From NCBI GenBank assembly GCA_021803465.1, contig JAJZLL010000041.1:58204-90229 (forward strand): a stretch of DNA of 32,026 nt, read 5' to 3'. Below are positions 8,648 to 15,449 of this stretch, one piece after another. Below the pieces are notes generated by a model. That model ran no database searches and was not told where the DNA came from. It was given only the letters and a program-made list of their open reading frames with translations. This DNA is from a bacterium. GTDB taxonomy: Bacteria > Chloroflexota > Dormibacteria > Aeolococcales > Aeolococcaceae. Position 1 is the stretch's first letter. The number at the start of each line of letters is the position of its first letter. Made by a program: the position numbers and the translations under genes.

Positions 8648-9231
8648 GCGCAGTGCTCGATGCGAGACGTGAGCGTCTCCAGGAAGCTTCGCACGGAACT
8701 CGCCTTCGTGACATGCATCTCCATGATGTCCCCCGGGTGCACACCATAGAAAAGGCAGTCTTTCCCTCAGCATGGCCCGAGAACGCCTATCACATGGAAC
8801 TCACAAGAAACCACTTTGCGCACTACTCCGTACTCGAGCATGGGGAGAGCCTCATCGGATTTGCGGGGATGTGGGTCATTGACCGTGAGGCGCACATCAC
8901 CACCATTGGCGTGGACAGCGGGCACCAGGGAAGCGGATTCGGCCGTCTCCTCTTTCTTCTCCAGATTGGTCGTGCATATGCGCTCAGCGCGCACTGCATC
9001 ACGCTTGAGGTGCGCCCCAGCAACACGAGAGCAGTGGCTCTGTACGAGTCCTCAGGTCTTGCAGTCATTGGCCGCAGAAGAGGGTACTACAATGACAACG
9101 GCGAGGATGCACTCATCATGTGGAGTGGGCATCTCCACCGTCCTGCATTCAAGGATGCGTTCATCGCAGCGTATGCAGCATGTGAAGTTCCGGGTATGAG
9201 TCCCGTTCCCTCAAAGGAGTACGTCCAATGA
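8644..9231 (+). CDS. rimI: RimI-type N-acetyltransferase (GNAT)
   Basis: A GNAT acetyltransferase. RimI acetylates the N-terminal alanine of ribosomal protein S18 in E. coli, although homologues next to tsaBD may have other protein targets. The protein has 195 residues, about 40 longer than typical RimI because of an N-terminal extension of roughly 20 residues and a C-terminal tail. The acetyl-CoA loop HQGSGFG is at 94-100, EVRPSNTRAVALYESSGL at 122-139, and the RRRGYYNDNGEDALIM segment near 145-160 is classic RimI. It sits between tsaB and tsaD with 4-bp overlaps on both sides, a very common arrangement. Confidence 0.92.
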   Translation: MSAVLDARRERLQEASHGTRLRDMHLHDVPRVHTIEKAVFPSAWPENAYHMELTRNHFAHYSVLEHGESLIGFAGMWVIDREAHITTIGVDSGHQGSGFGRLLFLLQIGRAYALSAHCITLEVRPSNTRAVALYESSGLAVIGRRRGYYNDNGEDALIMWSGHLHRPAFKDAFIAAYAACEVPGMSPVPSKEYVQ

Positions 9232-10247
9232 CGCTGGTTCTTGCGATCGAGTCATCGTGCGATGAAACAGCTGCTGCAGTCATCGAGGATGGAAGGACCA
9301 TCCACTCTAATGTCGTTGCGAGCCAGATAGACCTGCACAGGCGGTTCGGAGGTGTTGTACCCGAACTTGCTGCACGCTCGCACATTGCTGCAATCCAGAC
9401 TGTCGTCTCTGACGCGATGGTCCCTGTGGAAGGCGACTGGAAGGCGCTTGATGCCATAGCGGTGACCAGGGGGCCTGGACTTGTCGGATGCCTTCTTGTG
9501 GGCACGCGGTTCGCGCAGGCAGCAGCACTTGCTTCACGGCTGCCAATTGTGGGCATCTCCCACCTTGCGGGCCATGTGTATTCCGCCTGGCTTGGCGATG
9601 TGGAACTCGAACCACCGTTCCTCGCCCTTGTGGTGAGTGGTGGGCACACGGACTGCATCATGCTCCATGAGCATGGCAGGGCCGAGCATATTGCGGGCAC
9701 GAGGGATGATGCGGTTGGAGAGGCCTTCGACAAGGTTGCACGGCTTCTGGGGCTGCCGTATCCAGGTGGTCCCTCGATTCAGCGGGCTGCTTCTGGCGTG
9801 TCGCCGGATGCCTACCAGTTTCCTGTGCCACATCTTCCCGACTCCTTCTCCTACAGTGGTCTCAAGACAGCAGTCCGCCATGCGGTTGACCGGCTCCCTG
9901 ATGGGGCGCGGAATGCGGTGGGCGTTCCAGAGGATCCCAGCACTGTGGCAGAACTTGCTGCCGCGTTCCAGAAGGCTGCAGTCATGCAGCTAGTGGACTT
10001 CGTTGCCCGCGTTGCAGAGGAGAGGAATGTTGACCGCATAGCGGTTGTGGGTGGTGTTGCTGCAAACCTTGCACTTCGAGAAGCAGTGGCGGCGCGGTTT
10101 GCGGGAGTGCATGTGAGCATCCCACCGTTCGCGCTGTGCACAGACAATGCCGCAATGATTGGTGCTGCAGCGTTCCATCACATTCACGAGGCCTCTGACA
10201 GCAATGTCGGCTTCGATGTTGAGCCGGACCTCCTCACATTCGCGTAG
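9228..10247 (+). CDS. tsaD: tRNA N6-adenosine threonylcarbamoyltransferase TsaD
   Basis: Catalytic subunit that transfers threonylcarbamoyl from TC-AMP to A37 of tRNA. The protein has 339 residues, normal length. LAIESSCDET at 5-14 begins the ASKHA fold, VPELAARSHI at 44-53 is a family motif, the metal-binding histidines His112 and His116 lie in ISHLAGHVYS, and the third metal ligand is in CTDNAAMIG near the C-terminus. It is the last gene of the tsaE-tsaB-rimI-tsaD operon. Its TAG is followed 3 bp later by the palindrome GTGGGTGCACCCAC. Confidence 0.96.
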   Translation: MTLVLAIESSCDETAAAVIEDGRTIHSNVVASQIDLHRRFGGVVPELAARSHIAAIQTVVSDAMVPVEGDWKALDAIAVTRGPGLVGCLLVGTRFAQAAALASRLPIVGISHLAGHVYSAWLGDVELEPPFLALVVSGGHTDCIMLHEHGRAEHIAGTRDDAVGEAFDKVARLLGLPYPGGPSIQRAASGVSPDAYQFPVPHLPDSFSYSGLKTAVRHAVDRLPDGARNAVGVPEDPSTVAELAAAFQKAAVMQLVDFVARVAEERNVDRIAVVGGVAANLALREAVAARFAGVHVSIPPFALCTDNAAMIGAAAFHHIHEASDSNVGFDVEPDLLTFA

Positions 10248-10630
10248 GAGGTGGGTGCACCCACAACGAGCCCGGTGAGTGGTGCACGAGGGATGAGTGT
10301 TCGCCAGCGCACGGGAAACCATGCTGCGCTCGTTGTCCGTGAAGCGTTCAATCCGTGCATGGACTCGATGTCCAGCTGCTCCTTCACTGCTGCTTGGCGA
10401 ATGCCTTTCATGGCGGATGAACGGTGCACCCTCAGCCACGAATTCCATGACACTTCCGGATTGCCACAGGACCGCATCACCGAGAACGATCCTGCACCAA
10501 GAGAACGCTGCATGGACAGCAGGAACAGTGAGCATGACGGAGATGTGGGGCCGGGGGATTGCAGTGGCATCCGCAGTATCGGGAACGGCCAGTCATGAAG
10601 GAGTCGCATTGGAGAAGTCTCCGTGCAGCA
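10248..10630. other. 383-bp region without a convincing gene
   Basis: This lies between the convergent tsaD and MFS genes. Both strands are open in the same codon register: a plus frame from a GTG at 10251 to a TGA at 10598 (115 codons), and a minus frame open from about 10595 down into tsaD. Purine-N-pyrimidine codons are common in both, which happens automatically on the opposite strand once one strand has them. The plus product is rich in Cys, Met and Ser and looks unnatural. The minus product looks more protein-like but has no stop before running some 250 bp antisense through tsaD. A decayed gene is the simplest reading; no RNA gene is recognised. Confidence 0.35.
10251..10264. repeat. 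Perfect 14-bp palindrome GTGGGTGCACCCAC
   Basis: An uninterrupted self-complementary sequence starting 4 bp after the tsaD stop codon. With no loop and no T tract it is not a normal intrinsic terminator; it resembles a protein-binding site. Confidence 0.5.
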
Positions 10631-11872
10631 TCACGCAACCAGACGGTGCAGCCGCTCGGAGGCAATGATGGCAATGACTGCCATGCATGCGCTTGCAACG
10701 ATGAGCCCATTGAACAGGAAGAGATGTGCTGCGATTCCACCAATGAGCGCACCAAGTGCGGAGCCCCCAGCAAGGGTGATGGTGTAGAGCGCCATGAGGG
10801 ATGCACGGTCGTTCGCGAAGAGATCCGAGTGCTCAGCAAGATATGAGACGGCTGAAGGGCCAAAGCCGGATTCGATGAGAATCCCGATGGCAAGGAGTGG
10901 GAGCAGCACAATGCTGTGCTGGAGCGTGATGTGGTTGATGACAAAGAGAATGACTGGGACGATGAGCGCTCCATACATTGCCCGCTTCATGCAGCGTGTG
11001 GCTCCCCACCTGAGGACAAGCGGTATCCAGCATCCCATGCCAATGATGAAGAGCAGCACCCAGCTTCCCGAGATGATGGAGATGATGTGCGGTGGAAAAT
11101 GGTGCACGAGCGTCTGCGCACGTACTGCCCTCCTGTGGAAGAGTGCTGCAAAGTTTGCGTAGTACATGCCAACAATGCTGTTCGCTGCAATCCATGCTGG
11201 AAGAAAGAGGCGTACAGAGGGAGCATTCCAGAAGTTGCGTATGAGGCTCCGCATGGGCGTGACATTGGAGGGGGGAAGCTGGGGAACAGCGGAGGCGCAG
11301 AGGATGAATGCCACAAGGTACCAGAGTGCGAAAACGAGGAATGCGCCAGCGCCGAACCAGGTCCATGTGAGTGGACCAAGTATGAATCCGCCTGCATAGC
11401 CAGCAAGGACTGCTCCCTCGAAGATGCTGCTTGATGCTATCCGGCGTGCTGCGTGTCCATGCGTCCCAATGGCAAGCGAGCTGAGCGAGGCAGGCACAAA
11501 CGCAGCAGAGGTGAGGCCCGCAAGCATGAGTGGGATGGCGAACACGAGCGGCACTTTCGTCAGCCAGAACAGGACGTTCGCAGTGATGCCGATGACAGGA
11601 GCTGCGATGAGCATCCGTGTTGTACCGATCCGATCTGCGAACCGGGCGAGAAATGGTGCGCTCACCATTTCCGTGAAGCCCTGGAGTGCGCCTGCACCTC
11701 CCACGAGCACCAGGTTTGGCACACCGTTCCCTATCGCGATGAAATCGAACTGGAGCGCTATTGCCGTACCGACGGATCCAATGCGGAGGAAGCCCACTGC
11801 TGCAAGGAGCCCAACGAGTCCAGGAGTCGACATCGTGCGGACAGGTTGTGGAGGTGCAGTCATATCACGCAT
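10631..11872 (-). CDS. Major facilitator superfamily transporter
   Basis: A predicted secondary transporter in the membrane; the substrate is unknown. The protein has about 413 residues with roughly twelve hydrophobic segments. The MFS loop motif between helices 2 and 3 can be seen as FADRIGTTRM at 78-87, and a long cytoplasmic loop lies mid-protein. The open frame extends far upstream through the antisense of rny, but that part has no protein character. I place the start at the ATG of MRDMTAPP, with an ATG nine bases downstream (11863) and MSTPG (11833) as alternatives. An AATACT at 11881-11886 ends 8 nt before the chosen ATG, so expression may be leaderless. The gene is monocistronic, divergent from rny and convergent with tsaD. 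Confidence 0.82.
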   Translation of the reverse strand: MRDMTAPPQPVRTMSTPGLVGLLAAVGFLRIGSVGTAIALQFDFIAIGNGVPNLVLVGGAGALQGFTEMVSAPFLARFADRIGTTRMLIAAPVIGITANVLFWLTKVPLVFAIPLMLAGLTSAAFVPASLSSLAIGTHGHAARRIASSSIFEGAVLAGYAGGFILGPLTWTWFGAGAFLVFALWYLVAFILCASAVPQLPPSNVTPMRSLIRNFWNAPSVRLFLPAWIAANSIVGMYYANFAALFHRRAVRAQTLVHHFPPHIISIISGSWVLLFIIGMGCWIPLVLRWGATRCMKRAMYGALIVPVILFVINHITLQHSIVLLPLLAIGILIESGFGPSAVSYLAEHSDLFANDRASLMALYTITLAGGSALGALIGGIAAHLFLFNGLIVASACMAVIAIIASERLHRLVA

Positions 11873-11972
11873 GCAGTTCCAGTATTGCAGAGAAGCTGGA
11901 CAGCTGGAATGCTGGATACCGCAGTGACTGCCCCATCTGCGCGGAAAGCAGTCCGCGCCCCGGGCAAAAGCG

Positions 11973-11978
11973 TACAAT
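11973..11978 (+). promoter_or_regulatory. Candidate -10 element of rny
   Basis: TACAAT directly abuts the first in-frame ATG (11979) of rny. If it is the true -10, transcription would begin near 11985, so that ATG would not be in the mRNA and translation must start further downstream. There is no good -35 hexamer. Confidence 0.4.
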
Positions 11979-13655
11979 ATGGATGTTGTTCCGGGTGTCA
12001 CGTTGCACGACCGCCAGGCGCAGATACCTCCGATACTCGGATGCGCAGCGGGCAGTGCGGGGACTGCGGACGACCGGATCGGAAGATCCGTCTGTGTACT
12101 TCTTTCACCGTGTGTCAAAAGGGAACGCACCATTAGCGGCGCAGCATTACTCATCGTTGTCCTCATCATCGCAGTCCTCTTTTTTGCTGGTGCAGTGCTG
12201 TTCTGGCAGGGCAGGAGAACTGCCCAGCAGAACCATGAAGAGCATGTCGTCGAGGCGGACCGCTCCGATGAGGAGTCGAAGCAGATTCTTCTCCAGGCGA
12301 AGGAGGAAGCCCTCCGGATGCAGACTGCTGCTGAGCAGGAGGTGCGTGAGCGGCGTGCGGAACTCGTCAGGAGGGAGCAGCGGCTCACCCAGCGAGAGGA
12401 GACGCTCGACCGGAGACGGCGGGAACATGAGTCGAACGAGGCGAAGCTCAAGATCAAGGAGGAGCGGCTTGATGCCCTCGAGGAGCAGCTGAAGTCCCAG
12501 GACCTCCAGCTCCAGGCAGAACTTGAACGCGTATCCTCCCTTTCCGTGGAGGATGCCCGGGACGAGCTGTTCCAGAAACTTGAGGGAGAGCTTGCGGGAG
12601 AGATCGCTGAGCGGATCCATGCAGCGGATGTGCGTGTGCGTGAGGAAGTGCAGGAGCGGAGCCGGGAAATACTTGTCACGGCCATGCAGCGGTACGCATC
12701 CGATCAGGCAGGTGAGGCATCAGTGACTGTGGTGCACCTCCCGAGCGACGAGATGAAAGGACGCATCATTGGCAAGGAGGGACGGAACATCCGTGCCCTT
12801 GAGGCAGCGACAGGCGTTGACATCATTGTTGATGAGACACCTGAAGTCATTGTGCTGAGCGCATTCGATCCAGTGCGCAGGGAAGTCGCAAAGATGAGCC
12901 TCGAACGGCTCTTCTCTGATGGACGCATCCATCCTGCACGCATCGAGGATGTCGTCACAAAGAGCAGGAATGAGATCCAGCAGCGCATCCGTGAGGAGGG
13001 GGAGCTTGCCTGCCACGAGATTGGCATCGAGAACCTGCACCCTGAGCTCGTCAAACTCCTTGGCACACTCGCGTTCCGCACAGCATACGGCCAGAATGTC
13101 CTGCAGCACAGCAAGGAAACTGCAGCTATTGCTGGCATGATTGCTGCTGAAGTCGGCTATGACGAACAGGAAGCGAGGGAGATTGGCCTGTTCCATGACA
13201 TTGGCATGGCAGCAGAGCATGACATCGATGGATCCCATGCTGTCATTGGGAGCGAAATCCTTGCCCGTGTGGGCCGTCCGAGCAGGGTTGTCCATGCAGT
13301 GCGGGCCCACCACTATGATGAGGAGCCGAGAACTGTCGGAGCCTACATCCTGATGGCTGCTGATGCCATCTCCGCAACGAGAAAGGGGGGACGGCGGGAG
13401 ACGCTTGACACGCTCATCAAACGGTATGAGCGCATTGAGGCCATTGCAAACGGATTCGATGGTGTTGAGCAGAGCTTCGCAGTCCAGTCCGGCAAGGAGC
13501 TCCATGTCATGGTTCGCCCCGAGGAAGTGACGGACGACCAGGCAGTCGCACTTGCCCACAAGATCGCAAAGCGCATCCATGGCTCTGCCACCTACAACGG
13601 CCAGATCAAGGTCGTTGTCCTGCGTGAGACAAGGAGTGTCGAATACGCCACCTAG
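11979..13655 (+). CDS. rny: Ribonuclease Y
   Basis: Membrane-anchored endoribonuclease that initiates mRNA decay. The longest reading gives 558 residues: a membrane helix at about 52-76, a charged coiled coil at 85-235, a KH domain with GRIIGKEGRN at 261-270, and an HD domain with His377 and the HD pair 406-407 (GLFHDIG), followed by the C-terminal region ending in RETRSVEYAT. Family members normally begin with the membrane helix almost at once, whereas this reading adds about 50 residues without family character. Together with the -10-like TACAAT touching the ATG, this suggests the true start is downstream, either a TTG at 12003 or a rare ATT at 12132 preceded by AAAAGGGA and placed exactly at the helix. 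The coordinates given are therefore the maximal frame. It ends 55 bp before spoVS. Confidence 0.9.
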   Translation: MDVVPGVTLHDRQAQIPPILGCAAGSAGTADDRIGRSVCVLLSPCVKRERTISGAALLIVVLIIAVLFFAGAVLFWQGRRTAQQNHEEHVVEADRSDEESKQILLQAKEEALRMQTAAEQEVRERRAELVRREQRLTQREETLDRRRREHESNEAKLKIKEERLDALEEQLKSQDLQLQAELERVSSLSVEDARDELFQKLEGELAGEIAERIHAADVRVREEVQERSREILVTAMQRYASDQAGEASVTVVHLPSDEMKGRIIGKEGRNIRALEAATGVDIIVDETPEVIVLSAFDPVRREVAKMSLERLFSDGRIHPARIEDVVTKSRNEIQQRIREEGELACHEIGIENLHPELVKLLGTLAFRTAYGQNVLQHSKETAAIAGMIAAEVGYDEQEAREIGLFHDIGMAAEHDIDGSHAVIGSEILARVGRPSRVVHAVRAHHYDEEPRTVGAYILMAADAISATRKGGRRETLDTLIKRYERIEAIANGFDGVEQSFAVQSGKELHVMVRPEEVTDDQAVALAHKIAKRIHGSATYNGQIKVVVLRETRSVEYAT

Positions 13656-13672
13656 GCAAAATATCGACTAGT

Positions 13673-13693
13673 GCACCAATTGTTGGTTGGTGC
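13673..13693. promoter_or_regulatory. Inverted repeat GCACCAA-N7-TTGGTGC upstream of spoVS
   Basis: Perfect 7-bp arms with a 7-nt centre lie just upstream of the spoVS -10-like hexamer, where a -35 element would be. It could be an operator or a weak terminator hairpin for rny; the lack of a T tract favours the former. Confidence 0.4.
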
Positions 13694-13695
13694 GG

Positions 13696-13701
13696 TACAC
13701 T
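13696..13701 (+). promoter_or_regulatory. Candidate -10 element of spoVS (leaderless type)
   Basis: TACACT ends 9 nt before the spoVS ATG at 13711. There is no Shine-Dalgarno in between and no recognisable -35; the dyad at 13673-13693 occupies that place. Confidence 0.45.
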
Positions 13702-13710
13702 GAACGCGCT

Positions 13711-13995
13711 ATGTCCACGCACGAATCCTCGCCTCTTGAGATCCTCAAGGTCTCCGCATCCAGCAAGCCAATCTCCGTTGCAGGTGCGATTGCTGGTGTG
13801 ATCCGCAGCCAGCACAAGGTGGAGGTGCAGGCCATCGGGGCAGGCGCACTGAACCAGGCGATCAAGGCGATCGCGATCGCACGGGGATATGTTGCTCCCG
13901 CAGGTGTGGATCTCGTGTGCATCCCCTCCTTCATCGACCTTGCCATTGACGGTGAGGAAAGGACAGGCATCCGGCTTCTCGTCGAGGAACGGTAG
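13711..13995 (+). CDS. spoVS: SpoVS-related stage V sporulation protein S
   Basis: A small Alba-fold-like protein of 94 residues. In Bacillus SpoVS affects the switch to sporulation and septation, but it is found in many non-sporulating bacteria and its molecular role is unclear; nucleic acid binding is suspected. The family core is complete: ILKVSASSKPISVAGAIAGV, then QAIGAGALNQAIKAIAIARG, and DLVCIPSFIDLAIDGEERTG. I chose the ATG at 13711 over a GTG at 13687, because the latter would overlap the promoter-like TACACT and the dyad. It sits between rny and miaB, an arrangement that hints at a role in RNA or chromosome maintenance. Confidence 0.93.
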   Translation: MSTHESSPLEILKVSASSKPISVAGAIAGVIRSQHKVEVQAIGAGALNQAIKAIAIARGYVAPAGVDLVCIPSFIDLAIDGEERTGIRLLVEER

Positions 13996-14021
13996 CTCGC
14001 GGTATCCCTGCATTTGGGGGG

Positions 14022-14036
14022 TGCATGGACCATGCA
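14022..14036. promoter_or_regulatory. Inverted repeat TGCATGG-A-CCATGCA upstream of miaB
   Basis: A perfect 15-bp dyad (7+1+7). With the -10-like TACTGT at 14045, its left arm falls exactly where a -35 element with a 17-bp spacer would be. It contains an in-frame ATG (14025) that could be mistaken for the miaB start. Confidence 0.4.
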
Positions 14037-14044
14037 TATCCCGG

Positions 14045-14050
14045 TACTGT
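14045..14050 (+). promoter_or_regulatory. Candidate -10 element of miaB (leaderless type)
   Basis: TACTGT ends 7 nt before the in-frame ATG at 14058. No Shine-Dalgarno sequence lies between them. This favours 14058 over the ATG at 14025 as the miaB start. Confidence 0.42.
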
Positions 14051-14057
14051 GATATCT

Positions 14058-15449
14058 ATGACACTCGCGAAGCTCAGTGCCCAGGCACGCACTTTTGCTG
14101 TTCTTCCGCTCATTGAGACGCCTCGCCATGACACGCGCCTCCCCATTGTGCCCTCCCGTGGACGTCCACCCCGGGTGCATCTGTGGCACATTGGGTGCCA
14201 GATGAACGATGCGGACCGGGAGATGATTGCGGAGAGGCTCCGCGAGATCGGCTGCCTTCCGGAGTGTTCTCTTGAGGATGCGGATCTTGTCATCCTCATT
14301 ACCTGCACAGTGCGGCAGAATGCGGAGCAGAAGGTGTATGGCAAGTTCCGCGAGCTCACACCCTGGAAGCGGGAACGGGAAGGGAGGGCCATCGCCATGA
14401 CTGGGTGCATGGCTGTCGAGCATGGCGAACAGCTGCTCCGCACCCTTCCGGATCTTGACTACGTCTTTGATGTCCGTGATGCGGACGGATTCTTCGAGCG
14501 GCTGCAGCAGACGTACTCCATCGATCTGGATGGCCCGCTGCCGGCACCCCCTTCTGACAGGATCTCCGCCTATGTCTCTGTCATGGGAGGGTGCAACGAG
14601 ATGTGCACGTACTGCATCGTTCCCTTTGTCCGTGGACGCGAGTCGAGCAGACGGGTGGAGGACATTGTCGAGCAGGTGAGGCGGCTTGTCGATTCCGGTG
14701 TGCGTGAAGTGACACTGCTTGGCCAGAATGTGAACTCGTATATGGACCCTGCAGATGGCAGGAGGCTCTGGCACCTTCTCGAGGCAGTCGATCAGGTTCC
14801 TGGCCTGGCACGGCTCCGGTTCCTCACATCCCATCCGAGAAATGCCACTCGGGAACTGTTTGCAGCAATGCGCGATCTTCCCACAGTGTGCGAAGCGCTC
14901 CATCTCCCTGTGCAGGCTGGCCATGACGATCTTCTCAGGAGGATGCGGCGCGTCTACACCGTTGCGGAGTACAGGGAGCGCATTGCTGAGGCACGGGAAA
15001 TGATTCCAGACCTCTCGCTCAGCACGGACATCATTGTGGGATTTGCTGGAGAAACCCCTGACGAGTTCGCTGGGACACGGGCACTCCTTGAGGAGGTCGG
15101 TTTCGATGTTGTCCATCTCCAGGCGTACTCGGTCCGCCCAGGCACAGCTGCTGCGAGACGGCCAGATGACATTCCCACAGACGAGAAGAAACGGCGGCTC
15201 AATGAGCTTCTGGCCCTGCAGAAGGAGTGCGCAGGACGGATCAATGCCCGCCTCCTTGGTGAGAAGGTGGAAGTCCTGCTCGAGGGACGGGGGGAGGATG
15301 GCCGCATGTACGGAAGATCCCGGCAGAACAGGATGGTGTGGTGTGAGGGAACGCTGCAGGCAAGTGTCGGGGACATTGTTGCAGCAACGGTGACTGGAAC
15401 GTCCGCGTGGCAGCTCGAGGCGCGCGTGGAGGAGAGTGCTTCAGCATGA
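14058..15449 (+). CDS. miaB: tRNA-2-methylthio-N6-dimethylallyladenosine synthase MiaB
   Basis: Radical SAM methylthiotransferase that adds the 2-methylthio group to i6A37 made by MiaA. The protein has 463 residues from this start. An N-terminal extension of about 38 residues precedes the UPF0004 domain, whose three cluster cysteines are Cys47 (HIGCQMN), Cys83 (ITCTVRQNAE) and Cys117 (TGCMA). The radical SAM CxxxCxxC is at 179, 183 and 186 in GGCNEMCTYCIVPFVRGR, and a C-terminal TRAM domain covers about the last 65 residues. QMND and the RGRESSR segment favour MiaB over MtaB or RimO. It overlaps mutS by 4 bp, and miaA is three genes downstream, so both steps of ms2i6A synthesis are in one transcription unit. 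Confidence 0.92.
   Translation: MTLAKLSAQARTFAVLPLIETPRHDTRLPIVPSRGRPPRVHLWHIGCQMNDADREMIAERLREIGCLPECSLEDADLVILITCTVRQNAEQKVYGKFRELTPWKREREGRAIAMTGCMAVEHGEQLLRTLPDLDYVFDVRDADGFFERLQQTYSIDLDGPLPAPPSDRISAYVSVMGGCNEMCTYCIVPFVRGRESSRRVEDIVEQVRRLVDSGVREVTLLGQNVNSYMDPADGRRLWHLLEAVDQVPGLARLRFLTSHPRNATRELFAAMRDLPTVCEALHLPVQAGHDDLLRRMRRVYTVAEYRERIAEAREMIPDLSLSTDIIVGFAGETPDEFAGTRALLEEVGFDVVHLQAYSVRPGTAAARRPDDIPTDEKKRRLNELLALQKECAGRINARLLGEKVEVLLEGRGEDGRMYGRSRQNRMVWCEGTLQASVGDIVAATVTGTSAWQLEARVEESASA

Noticed and set aside
12720..13580. Minus-strand open frame of 286 codons opposite rny
   Set aside because: It is antisense to the KH and HD domains of RNase Y and has no recognisable motif.
13668..15116. 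Long minus-strand open frame (482 codons) opposite miaB and spoVS
   Set aside because: It runs antisense through two well-identified genes. Long antisense frames are expected here because the RNY-rich codon use leaves few stops on the opposite strand.
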